Of a stretch of 64,000 bases of DNA, positions 23,681 through 33,449 are shown in pieces. The stretch is from assembly GCA_947579665.1 (NCBI GenBank), contig OX388351.1, positions 56,304,939-56,368,938 on the forward strand, given 5' to 3'. Both the position numbers and the translations under genes were made by a program. Numbering within the stretch: the stretch's first letter is position 1; each line of letters begins with the position of its first letter. Below the pieces are notes generated by a model. That model was not told the DNA's origin. It worked only from the letters and a program-made list of their open reading frames with translations, and searched no databases. Origin of the DNA: Sympetrum striolatum (lineage: Eukaryota; Arthropoda; Insecta; Odonata; Libellulidae).

Positions 23681-23850
23681 TTTCCTCATTTCTAACATCG
23701 TCATCATCATCGTGCATGAATATAATGGGAAAAATAGTATCAAATATATATCCTCTAACATTTTAACCGGAGACATAAAAACTCCGTACATCCGTAAAAA
23801 TAACATTTCAACGTCAGTATCGAGTTGTATATTTTCCACTCGTAGTTGTA

Positions 23851-24740
23851 CCCATTTTGGTCTTACACGGTCGTATTTGTATGCTCCTCATCCGAGAGGC
23901 GATTAATTAGGATTCGCAGCAAATTTACCGCTCTCCGCATAAAAGAAAAATCCCCCTCTTGAATGCATTTCCTACTAACCAATATCCTCATGACGTTCAT
24001 CTTCAGAAACCCCTTTTCATACGCTTCCCTCTTTTTCCGTTCCCAAACACCTGTTCCCAGATCCTCTTCTCCCGTCTCACTATCCCGACTTACTTTGAAC
24101 ACCGCAAGCCCTTCAAACATTCCATCTAATTTTGAAACGCCGTATTTCTTTTTGCTCTCACAACCGTGACCCACATTCATTTGATGATGTGACTGATTCA
24201 TTTAAAATGCACGGCTGGGAGTAATACGTCGTGATGAAAACAGGCTCGAGATAGAGCAAAACGTATGGCTGTTTACGGTTGTTTTATTCTCCGAAGATCC
24301 ACTAAACATGCACGTGAGGATCTGCGGGACTTGTTTTAATCAAATCTCGATTTAAGTTTGGTATACGATTCATTCAAAATGGCGACAAGGTGGCTCATAT
24401 AGTAATTAGAACTTGAATCGAGATTTATATCTGAAATACATTAGAGCGGCCTAAACAGATTACATTTTTCTTTAACCTGTGTCTACCTTCTTACCCTGTG
24501 CGTTCAATATAAAAATGGGAATTTGGGATTTCGTTAAGACCAGTTTTCCAATAATTCGAAACAAGAAGCCGTCGATTTTTCATAAATTCAATTTGATCAT
24601 TTTCACCTTAATTGTGAGCGATTAAGTTTTCTTTTTCAAGATTTTGGTAACCTATAAACATTCAGTTTTATTTCTACACGAAGTGAAGGTAAAGGTTGTC
24701 GAATAAATTAAGAAAATTCTGTATTTTGTTTGGTTCTATT
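23851..24740. other. Nothing recognised
   Basis: A slightly less AT-rich piece from 23930 to 24190 is open on both strands (112 codons minus, 68 plus) but without a recognisable domain. The rest is AT-rich. Confidence 0.4.
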
Positions 24741-24990
24741 TAGTTATGACTACCGGTAGGTTTGTGCAGGTTTTCCATACCCACCTTCATAGTGGGTGTT
24801 TTTCTGAAGTAAATATTCTTTTTCATAAAAATTTCTTAGGTTTTATACACCCTCAATTCTTTTCATATCCTTTTCATACTACCTCGTTAAATTGATTATT
24901 TATATATTGAATGGCGATGGGTTAGATGAAAGGGGAAACGTTTAGCCTCAATCTTGCCCGACTAAAGTATTATTATTATTATTATTATTG
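24741..24990 (+). repeat. Retroposon 3'-end family T, copy 1, with (ATT)n tail
   Basis: Begins AGTTATGACTACCGGTAGGTTT, contains TAGTGGGTGTTTT and TTAGATGAAAGG, and ends CGACTAAAG followed by TATTATTATT. The same ordered blocks, with a trinucleotide tail, occur at 29434-29680 and 56868-57096, all on the plus strand. This is the pattern expected for 3' ends of a non-LTR retroelement family; no coding part is left. Confidence 0.65.
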
Positions 24991-25248
24991 TTATATTGTC
25001 AATTCATTACATGATTTCGTCGGTTTTATTAACGAACACAGTTCAAAAGTTATATCAAAACATACAAAAATCTCAATTATCAAAACATCTACAAAAACAT
25101 ATATGCAAAAGTTTTGATAGTAGATATTATTTAATAATGAAATTCCACCTGGTATCGCTGAACGTTATTCATTATACCATAATATGCGTTTATTCTTTTG
25201 ATTTTGCAGGCTTTTGATTGTATTTTCAGTGTCAATCTCAAAAGTAAT
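24991..25248. other. Nothing recognised
   Basis: AT-rich spacer. Confidence 0.4.
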
Positions 25249-25432
25249 ACAATGATCACTTGGTACACATTAATTCCTACCCAATTTGTAATACCATAAC
25301 TGCCAAATTCACACGACACAAAGATATTTATTTATTTATTACAATGATTACTTGGTACACATTAATTCCTACCCAATTTGTAATACCATAACTGCCAAAT
25401 TCACACGACACAAAGATATTTATTTATTTATT
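25249..25432. repeat. 92-bp tandem duplication, two nearly identical units
   Basis: Units 25249-25340 and 25341-25432 run ACAATGAT(C/T)ACTTGGTACAC to ATTTATTTATTATT and differ at about one base, so the duplication is recent. Each unit contains the ATTTATTTATT run that on the minus strand is the (TAAA)n tail of the adjacent LINE fragment. Confidence 0.9.
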
Positions 25433-26035
25433 ACAATTTTCGCCGCAGTTAGACAGCAGTCTGGTGGCAGCTAATCTCAATATATAAAATATACAATTAA
25501 TAATTAATACACAATCCATAAATAATACTATCGATTAATAATTCCAATAAAAGAAAACAATCACATTACTGTAATTAATCATACCAATACCTTATATTTT
25601 TTATATACAAATATAATTACACAATTCCACAATTATTTGAGCTTATACTAGTAAGTTCACACCACAACAATACAGAACATTTCTTCTTAAATGATTTTGG
25701 ATTTTTAGGAAGGGACTCAAAGAGCGTAACTTGTTCCACTCAGCTATGCCTCTATTCAAGAAAGAGTATTTAGCTGTATTGGTTCTTTGCGGTCTAAGTT
25801 TTATTTTGTAATTATGACTTCTTCCTAAAAAGTTTGGTGTTTTTAATAAACTTTTGAAACTTTCCCATCCCTTACTACCTGCAACTATCAGGAAAATACA
25901 GCCTAGCCTGTTTATTTTCCTCCTCTTCTCCAGCGATTCCCATCCTAGAATCTTTAACATTTCTGACACGCTATCTGTTTTCTTAAATCTACCCATAAAG
26001 TAACGAGCTATTGATTGATGATTGATGGGTATAGA
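25433..26035 (-). pseudogene. Non-LTR retrotransposon reverse transcriptase, C-terminal fragment (minus strand)
   Basis: On the minus strand the frame is open from about 26035 to the stop at 25643. It reads SIARYFMGRFKKTDSVSEML, then KILGWESLEKRRKINRLG and NRGIAEWNKLRSLSP. This matches the region downstream of the polymerase core in CR1/Jockey-group LINEs (AARF..G.Y.R..SVT.ML..L.W..L..RR...RL, then F...I.EWN.L). The trailer continues to ATTGTAATAAATAAATAAAT near 25440-25420, a typical short-repeat LINE tail. All upstream domains are missing. There are no stops inside the 117-130 codons seen, so it is a fairly recent 5'-truncated copy. Confidence 0.8.
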
Positions 26036-26760
26036 TTTTTAATTAGGAATACCACAACCATTAACATGGAAACCTTTTAAATCCATCTCATTTGTCAATT
26101 TATCTTCTTCTAATTCCGATGAGACCTTTTTATCGATGTTTTTAATCTGACAATCATTAAGACCGTCCCGCTGGGGCACAGGGGCCACCGCAGCTGGCTC
26201 ACTGGGTTACAAACTCCGCATGGACCACCTTTCATCTAGACCCTACCTATTGACCTATCAAGTATAGGTTACCCAAACAGCAGGAGATTTTCCAACCAAT
26301 CTAGCTCTTCAGATCATAGAGAAACATGAAAGCCGTTCCACTACGTTTAGGTTGTAATCCAGGGAAATGAAGAGAAAACAACTGATTTGGTGAATATAAC
26401 TTTCTTCAATCCCGAAGAGACGTATAAAGATCTATTATTCAGCATTAATAATCTCAAGGGAGATCAATCAATATCTCTCATCCTTGATTTGTAACTAGGG
26501 AATATAAATGCTCATATAAAATGACATTTTTAAATCTCAAGCCATTAAGAGCGGCCCATCATATTGCTCAATTATGACACTTGCAAAATATCAATAAATC
26601 TCGTGGAAAGAAGAGTGATTTTTTACATTTATTTAGCGATAAAAATATATGTTTTGCCATTTCGAGAAAAATAACATTTTGAGAATGAACTTTACCACAT
26701 TTATTACATTTGCATGTAGTAAGCGATGAATATGGACATGATACACATGCTTGAATTTTG
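26036..26760. other. Mostly nothing recognised
   Basis: A short less-AT-rich segment at 26160-26260 (CCGTCCCGCTGGGGCACAGG) stands out but matches nothing I know. Confidence 0.4.
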
Positions 26761-26871
26761 AGAAGAAATGAAGGAGAAAAAGTCTGACGCAGCCAGGAAT
26801 CGAACCCGGATCTTCCACTTGCCGGGCGGGTGCTTTAACCAATTATTGTTTTTTTCTCCTTCATTTCTTCT
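26761..26871 (-). mobile_element. tRNA-derived SINE enclosed by a perfect 21-bp inverted repeat
   Basis: On the minus strand the core reads TGGTTAAAGCACCCGCCCGG, then GGATCCGGGTTCGATTCC-like sequence, that is, an A-box-like and anticodon-arm region followed by a clean B box, then GTCAGACTTTTTCTCC. The arms AGAAGAAATGAAGGAGAAAAA (26761-26781) and its exact reverse complement (26851-26871) close the structure into a hairpin. The core and tail are homologous to the plus-strand SINE at 53990-54085, which lacks the hairpin. No target duplication was found. Frames through it, such as the one at 26633-26842, are not coding. Confidence 0.75.
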
Positions 26872-28114
26872 TATTTGAATGTAGGTCCTTAGTGGGTATC
26901 AGAATCGGCTTGAAGTTCTTTTGAGAGAAAAAAACTCGAAATATAATTAATTATTATTGTTATAATTGGCCATATTTAGTTTTTTAGGTACAAGACACAG
27001 ACATTTTCCATGTCTTGCAGTCTTATGAAATAATTTCTTCCGATATCTTTTCCATAAATTTCGGCTGACGCTGTAAAGCTTAAACGATTTTACCCAAGAT
27101 ATAAAATATTTATGTTCTTTAATCAGGGGCTAAGGATCTTGATCAAGGAGTACATTATTACAAACGCAATTCCGTCATCATATAGTGTTAGTGTTAACTT
27201 GAACCACTCAAAGATAATTATCAAATGGTCGACATTTTCTTATCACTTTTCAGATCACCTTTTGAACCACAAATTAACCGATTAACCATAATGTTCAACA
27301 TTTCCGGAACCCGGAAAGAATAATCTTGGTATGGTCAAAGGAAAGGTAGTTATTCAGGATGAACATTACCGCAGACCTTGTCATTTTGTTGACTTTCAAT
27401 CTAAAACCAGGGAATGCCAATGTGTCATGAAAGCATCGAAAGGTAGCCACAAAAGCTGATGCCGTACTTCGAAATGACTCACAAGACATATTTCCCTCTC
27501 GTTTTGGTGTTATTTCGGGTCCAATAGGTCCCGAGGCAGTATCCAAAGGTGCTGGCATAAGGGTCTCTTAACTATTTCAAATACAGCCGAAAGGAACGAC
27601 TCCCCTTATATATAATACTATCATATATGCCGAGGTGGGTACTACACGGTGCTGATTCTATTGCTCTTCACCGCAGAGGAATGTTCTCATAATATTTTGC
27701 CAATTTTATGAAACTCATACATAGCTTTCTGCGTTCGCTTTGAAGGTATTTCCGTTCCTCAGTATATGAAATATTGCTGAACATGGGTGTATTTTTATTG
27801 ATGCTAACGAAGAGTAGTTTTTGAAGTGATAGTGTGACAATAATCCTAAAGTGTTTCACATTTTGACTGTAACGAGAGAGGGGAAAGTGTTTGTATAATA
27901 CCTACTAAATTAAATCAGCACCGAGCGCATTAATATTTTTTGGATGATGTTGCAGAAAAATGTAAAATTCATCTACTTTAGTCTCACAATTTTTCATGGA
28001 AGATTTTCTGTCATTTTAGGTCAAATTTTTGATAATATTGATTGAATATCTCTCTAGCGGTTTTATGGCAAATATTTCTGCCCTTCTTTCACTCACTGTT
28101 GCGCTACTTTTTTT
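26872..28114. other. AT-rich stretch, nothing recognised
   Basis: No gene or matched repeat seen in these 1.2 kb. Open frames such as 27295-27558 minus have no recognisable motif. Confidence 0.45.
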
Positions 28115-29100
28115 ACTTTCTCCATATACGTAGTATAGAGAAAGTATTATTTTCATGAAAAAAATCGACTTCGAACGGAAATACATGTTTTGGGGGTACC
28201 TAGAACACGTTTCGACCATTTTCGGAATGATGTATGTGTGTGTGTGTGTGTGATAGTGGGCGCTCTAACGTAAAAACTATCGGCCGTATCAATACCAAAC
28301 TTCATACATAGCACTGTGGTGGGTGCTTTCAGAGTGGATTAGTTTTTTGAGTATATTGGTTTACCAGAAGTCGAGCTTTATTCTTCGAAGCAAATTTCCG
28401 CTTTTGCAAATTATCTCCATCAATATGATATATAGGTAATTTCTATAGGTTATAAAAGTTTTATAAAATGTAATTTACTATAACTTTTGTATTCAACATA
28501 TTTTTGAATCACTGATTGTTTAGGGGTTATTCGTGAAATACTGATAAACCGGAAGTAGCTGATTATGTACTTTTTGGGCGCTCTAACATGAAAACTATTT
28601 GTTGTATCAACACTAAATTTCATATATGGCATTTTGGTTGGTGTCGTTAGAGTTAATTAGTTTTTGGATTAAATCTGTTAACCGAAAGTCGAGCTTTATT
28701 TTTCGAATCTCGTTTCCGTTTTTGCAACATATCTCCATTTATCTGATATTTAGATATATACTATTATTTATAAAATATAATTTACTATAACTTTTGTATG
28801 AAACATATTTTTGTATAACTGATTGTTTAGGAGTTATTCATGAAATACCGATAAACCGGAAGCTGCTGATTATGTACTTTGTGGGTGCTGTGGGCGAAAG
28901 GCCAATTTCATCGTTTTTCATCGAACATGTCCCGAGAAACATTATTTACAATGTTTGTGACGTAAAAGATAATATTGACAAAAATTAATCACTCATCTTC
29001 AAAGTTTAAATTGAATATAGGGTTCGAAAATACTGTCGTAGATAAAAATTTACATCTTATATATGGAGAAAGTCATGTGCTGGCCACATCAGATTTTTAT
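28115..29100 (+). repeat. Unclassified hairpin-ended repeat family H, copy 1
   Basis: The left end is ACTTTCTCCATATACGTAGT, itself part of a hairpin (CTTTCTC pairing with GAGAAAG at 28139). The right end has ATATATGGAGAAAGT (29060-29074), an inverted copy of the first 15 bases, followed by GTGCTGGCCACATCAGATTTTT. Inside are a (TG)n run at 28230-28252 and two and a half internal direct repeats of about 315 bases (GGGCGCTCTAAC at 28258 and 28576, then a decayed copy near 28883). The same ends, microsatellite position and internal phrases (TTAACCGGAAG, CACTGATTGTTTAGGAGTTA) occur at 54909-55602. No coding sense. Probably a non-autonomous DNA element; I cannot assign a superfamily. Confidence 0.75.
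28230..28252. repeat. (TG)n microsatellite inside repeat H
   Basis: A pure TG run of about 20 bases. The equivalent position in copy 2 (55027-55070) is an interrupted TGTC/TG run, so the simple repeat belongs to the element. Confidence 0.9.
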
Positions 29101-29433
29101 TTAACTTTTACTAAACTTTGAAGCAACTAACAGTGAGATGGAGATCAGGTCTTAGCATTTGCGATAGGAAGTATGCACCTAATCATATCCACGTATAAAG
29201 CTAGTTCGGTGTATGATGTTCTATCTATACTACACCTCTACCTATATATGTGTATTATTGTTTTGTACAGTTGTGAATTTATCAACATCTTTCTTTTTTA
29301 TTATTTTAAGTTCTTATATAAATAATTAACATTTCTTTAAATGCCAACGAAATTATCCTTATTGATGTATCCCATATTTGTACCTATTGTTAGTGTATTT
29401 ATAAAATATAATAATGTTTCTTATCACGTTTTC
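29101..29433. other. Nothing recognised
   Basis: AT-rich. It could include more of the element whose 3' end follows. Confidence 0.4.
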
Positions 29434-29680
29434 AGTTATGACTATCGGTAGGTTTGCACGGGTTTTTCACACCTTTCTTAGTGGGTGTTTTCCTGCAGTG
29501 GATATATTTTTTTCTTAAGAATTTCTTAGGTTTCTTACATCCACAATTCTTCTCATATTTTGCCATACTTTATCTTTAAATTTATTATTTTTATATTGTA
29601 TGACGTTTGGTTAGATAAAAGAGGAGATTTTTAGTGTTAATATCGCCCGAATGAAGCCGTTTTATTATTATAATTATGTT
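29434..29680 (+). repeat. Retroposon 3'-end family T, copy 2
   Basis: GTTATGACTATCGGTAGGTTT, TAGTGGGTGTTTTCCTGCAGT, TTAGATAAAAG and CCGAATGAAG followed by TTATTATTATAATTAT. Diverged relative of 24741-24990 in the same orientation. Confidence 0.65.
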
Positions 29681-30485
29681 CCAATGTTCCAGGATTCTTT
29701 GTTGATTACGTAGACTGTTTATACAATCTGTATATGAGACCGGTTTTACAGGAAATTAATTATGTTGTAAGGAATAGATAACATATATGCATGTGTTATT
29801 ATCTGGCACATACTATCGAAAATACTTCAGGTTTGTTAATTTCATTGTTATATCTATATAATATTTTCTATATGCATAAAGCTCCTTAATCAATTACTTA
29901 AGGCTAGGCAACACATTCCTCTTCCTTTGATTAATATGTTCCATAAATGTTTTCGTAATTTCATCTACAAGGAATCTTATTAGCTATCCCATCTGTTCAC
30001 TGAATTTTCACCATTTTCCTGTAGCATGACACTTGCTTGACTACATATATTCTCATCTCTGACGCCGTTAAATTCCATTTGTGTTAGCCTTACAAACGGC
30101 CGCTCCATATAAACGTTAATATAAAATGCTTCCTATTACCCAAACTTGTAACATTCGCTGTCAACAATTGTATTTTCTATAGTAAAACACCCTGTTTACC
30201 TAAACCTGAATTAATACACATGTTTGCACAAACATTTTCATTATTCATTAACCCCTTAATCCCCGAGGAAGCTTACTCGCAGCCGCCATTTTATCACCTG
30301 TATTCCGCTCCCGGAAATAAAAAGCAAAGCTAAAGCTCCATTGGACAAACAAATTCCTCTGATGCAAGGAAAAACTCTTCCTATATGTATAATGTATAGC
30401 ATTATACAAAAATAAAGCTTCTATAAGATGTAGAAAACTAGAATAACGCTAGACGTTACAGTATGTCTGATGGCGTTGAGCTTAG
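29681..30485. other. Nothing recognised
   Basis: AT-rich stretch. A phrase near 30395-30430 (CATTATAC.AAAATAAA.CTTC) recurs near 31320-31350, hinting at an old duplication that also involves 30915-31560. Confidence 0.35.
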
Positions 30486-30490
30486 TTCAA

Positions 30491-30546
30491 TATAATGATG
30501 TTTATTGCTGCTTTTTTTAAATTAAATTTATAATAAACATCATTAT
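30491..30546. repeat. Short inverted repeat (hairpin)
   Basis: AATATAATGATGTTTATT is followed after about 20 bases by AATAAACATCATTATT, able to form a stem of about 16 base pairs. Possibly the remnant of a fold-back element. Confidence 0.55.
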
Positions 30547-30914
30547 TAACATATTATGGTAACAGTCGCCAGTTTTGGGGTTACTGATTCTTCATTGGAA
30601 TTACAAAAATTAAATAAAAAAACCATAAAATTAACAAAAAAATTAATATAGGCCATGGGTACAATAAGTCAAAAAATATTACATAAGAATATTATAATAA
30701 GCTCAAATAACCATGCAGTTGAATTACCTAAATCAATTACTATAATTAGAGAATAGTATCTAACATAATTTCTTACGATTTATAACTTTCATGCTCTTTC
30801 CTTAAATACAAATCCAGAACATCATCATGTGTAAGCAGCTATTCCTTAATGAACCTTATGAATGGTAAATTTGATCTGGTAAATTTAATATATATTTTGG
30901 TTCTAAATACTGCT

Positions 30915-31090
30915 TGAGGCAAACTATTCAAAAATTAAAAAATAATATAACGTCTAACGTGTATAATTTAACGTAACTCTTTTCCTATTTTCACAGAATG
31001 GTGCATAAGAGATTAGTACTTAATCTATAGGAATCGGTAGGGAGCATTAGCAGTTTTACAAATGATCATGGGTGAAAAATTCGAGATAAC
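30915..31090 (+). repeat. Diverged direct repeat, first copy
   Basis: Shares CTATTCAAAAATT, AAAATAATATAACG, TTTCACAGAATGGT and AAGAGATTAGT, in order, with 31455-31600. Same orientation, many differences, no coding sense. Confidence 0.6.
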
Positions 31091-31184
31091 TTTTCAAAAC
31101 CTTTAATTTGGTATAATATAGTAATTTACAAAAAATACAAAACATCTTTATATCCTAAAAAAAACACTTCCTTAATGAGAATAT

Positions 31185-31290
31185 ATTTCATGTTGTACAG
31201 AAGTGAAAAATAGTGACTTTTTATGACTCGAACCCAGATATCTCACTTTCCGGGAAGGATTCTACCCCACTCTATTCTATTTTACTATTT
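31185..31290 (-). mobile_element. tRNA-derived SINE, minus strand
   Basis: On the minus strand: GGTAGAATCCTTCCCGG, then TCTGGGTTCGAGTC (B box), then AAGTCACTATTTTTCACTTC, which matches the tail of the plus-strand SINE at 32990-33081 (GGTCACTATATTTTACTTCTGTA). Two members of one family in opposite orientation about 1.8 kb apart. Confidence 0.65.
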
Positions 31291-31454
31291 CTATCGTTTA
31301 AAAAAATATTTATGTTAAATGACATTATACGAAAATAAATCTTCCATATGATGAAGAAGTGAAGAATAGGGCTGTACGTAATTCGATATCTGAGGTAGTT
31401 TTAGGGTTTATGTATCGATTTATAAGCATTTTCACTCCAAATATTTCATGAGAA

Positions 31455-31600
31455 CAGACTATTCAAAAATTTTTAAAAATATAACGAGGGCTCTTGTCCT
31501 GCTTTCACAGAATGGTTCAAAAGAGATTAGTTTTATATCTAGAAGAATTGGTAGGATTGTGTACCCGAAGAGCTCCGAATAACGGTCATCAAAAGCTTTT
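31455..31600 (+). repeat. Diverged direct repeat, second copy
   Basis: Counterpart of 30915-31090; see that entry for the shared phrases. The SINE at 31185-31290 lies between the two copies. Confidence 0.6.
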
Positions 31601-31629
31601 TAGATAGTGAAATATGGGAGCGTCGAAAT

Positions 31630-32015
31630 AGGGGCTCAGGAGAATGTCAGCGCACATTCATTACGGGATGCGAATTCACTTAGCATGAGACCCTTTGAAG
31701 ATCCCAGTATTAGCGAGGTATTAAGACAGTGACCGACTCGTTTTGAAATAACGAGAGCGAGGATTTGCCGTAAGGTACAGTCGACGCCGATTAGCGCGCT
31801 CTCTTTCGGGAGAAGTTCTAATTTCAAGCAGGAGGCATACGTTTTCTCCGTCCGCCAACACAGAGATAATGACACAGCGAATGCGACCACTGACCTTGCG
31901 CTTAATGTCCCGTGTAATCCGCCGGTGACGTCATCCGATAGGCAAACACTTTGGGGCGGAAAAACATCGGCCGAAGAGACGCTCACCTGATGCAGAGTCC
32001 GCAAGCCTTTCCCAT
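31630..32015. promoter_or_regulatory. GC-rich island 4, with a CRE site
   Basis: About 380 bases rich in CpG. The minus strand is open for 122 codons (31636-32004), but the residues show no recognisable domain. It holds a perfect TGACGTCA at 31926-31933. On the minus strand, ATG at 32015 is followed 27 bases later by CAG then GTGAGC, a good donor, so a tiny first coding exon is possible but unproven. Confidence 0.35.
31926..31933. promoter_or_regulatory. CRE palindrome TGACGTCA
   Basis: Perfect CREB/ATF consensus inside GC-rich island 4. Confidence 0.4.
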
Positions 32016-32845
32016 GCAGTCAATCGTAAGAAGTTGCCACGAATTACACGTGTAAATATGTTGCGAAATATACATTTATCAATAGAAGCGTAAAGGAATG
32101 GAATTATTTACATGAAAAACTTCTCGTGCCAATGCTGAAGGTTGTAAAAAGTTTCAAAAATCAACATAAAATACTCACAATTTAAATCGTGTATATAAAT
32201 ATTGTTTTATTATCTAGATTTTATGGAATTATATACATTTATGAGACGGAGCGGTTCTATTTCTCCAAGCATAACAATATATTTGTTATGCATAGCGTAT
32301 AAATATTTCATGCAATGTAAAAATTAATTATTGAGTCAAATAGTGGTGCATTTATCTTTATAGACCTTTGGTGTGAAGATTATGGGAAAATATCAATATT
32401 AGGAGATTGCTTACATAAAATTATAGGAGTTTAGAAGCTATGCTCAATTTAAAATAATCTCAATCGTTAATGAAAGAGTTTGCAAATCTTTTTGTTTGAA
32501 ATAGACGACTGTCGACATTCGTGAAGATAATGAGTGTTTTAATTTCGATATAAATACATATGAATATTTTTTGAGCTTTAAATCATAATGACAGGTATTA
32601 ATTTTTGAGAGGTCACTAAAATTTCATTCCACAATCCTTAGAAACGGTCAGCTAAAAGTAAAGTAGCTGATTCTACTTTCTACAATCAAAATTTGGTATC
32701 GTTGCCTGGTTAAGTATTTGGAACTTTTCGTACCAATTTGATCAGACGTCTATTTTGAACGTACGGTTGAATGCAAAATGATATAATAATGGATGGAAAT
32801 AAAATTTAAACTTAGTACTTGAAAGTGTGAGACTTAACCCAACAT
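32016..32845. other. AT-rich stretch, nothing recognised
   Basis: No gene or repeat that I can support. Confidence 0.45.
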
Positions 32846-33081
32846 AATACAGAAGTTAAAAATAGTGACCAAGTTTTGGTAGTTTAGGTAGTAAGACCAT
32901 TTTCTCACTTCTCAGTTTTTCATTTACACTTCCACATTTTTGCCCATAAAAAAGCATCCTGTTCCAGAATTTAGAACGATGCGGTTCATTAGTTCAGCTG
33001 TAAGAATACCTGCCAGGAAAGTGGAAAATCTGGGTTCGAGTCTCGTTCAGGTCACTATATTTTACTTCTGTATAACGTTAC
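32846..33081 (+). mobile_element. tRNA-derived SINE with inverted tail copy
   Basis: The plus-strand core at about 32988-33050 reads TTCAGCTGTAAGAATACCTG, then TCTGGGTTCGAGTCTCG (B box). The tail GGTCACTATATTTTACTTCT (33050-33081) has an inverted copy at 32844-32870 (ATAATACAGAAGTT, AATAGTGACC), which lets the unit fold back with a loop of about 180 bases. This is either two SINEs head to head or one element with an inverted end, as at 5182-5326 and 26761-26871. Confidence 0.65.
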
Positions 33082-33159
33082 ATAATAATGATTTCCATTT
33101 GAGTTTTGATAGTGTTTCGAGTATGCTTGATTAAAACTATATACCCAAATGAAAAGACG

Positions 33160-33445
33160 TTTACTGTCCATGGAAGATTTTTTAGGGGTTACCCTCCCGT
33201 TTTTGGGCAAATACCGGACAAATTTATACTCCTAAGACCGTCGAAAACAACCAAATTGCGAGGTATAACGAAGAAATTAAATATAAAAAGAAAAATTTAT
33301 TTATACTAAAATACTAAAAATATGACAAAATCCATGTATCGCCATACACCTAAACCATATTCATTATTATCATGAATTGGTATGAATAATTTTTAAATGG
33401 TAAAAACTAGATAAAGATCTCTACTACTGATATTAAATAAATAAA
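33160..33445 (+). repeat. Retroposon 3' end, copy B, with (TAAA)n tail
   Basis: GTTTACTGTCCATGGAAG, GGGGTTACCCTCCCGTTTTTGG and ACCGGACAAATTTAT match 779-850. Downstream, at 33434-33447, lies TAAATAAATAAATAA. Same family as 781-935. Confidence 0.6.
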
Positions 33446-33449
33446 TAAC

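Larger units (their letters stand above)
22838..23850. repeat. 441-bp tandem duplication, second unit, split by a transposon
   Basis: Bases 22838-23115 match the first part of unit 1 and bases from 23681 to about 23850 match its last part (CATCATC, GGGAAAAATAG, CCTCTAACATTTT, TATCGAGTTG). The 565 bases between are a Tc1/mariner-type element. Removing it restores a unit of about 440 bases. Confidence 0.8.

Noticed and set aside
26783..26845. tRNA gene on the minus strand
   Set aside because: A- and B-box-like sequence is present but no closed cloverleaf can be drawn, and the same core recurs as a SINE at 53990.
31636..32004. Minus-strand 122-codon gene
   Set aside because: Residue pattern without domain sense, located in a CpG-rich island where stops are rare.
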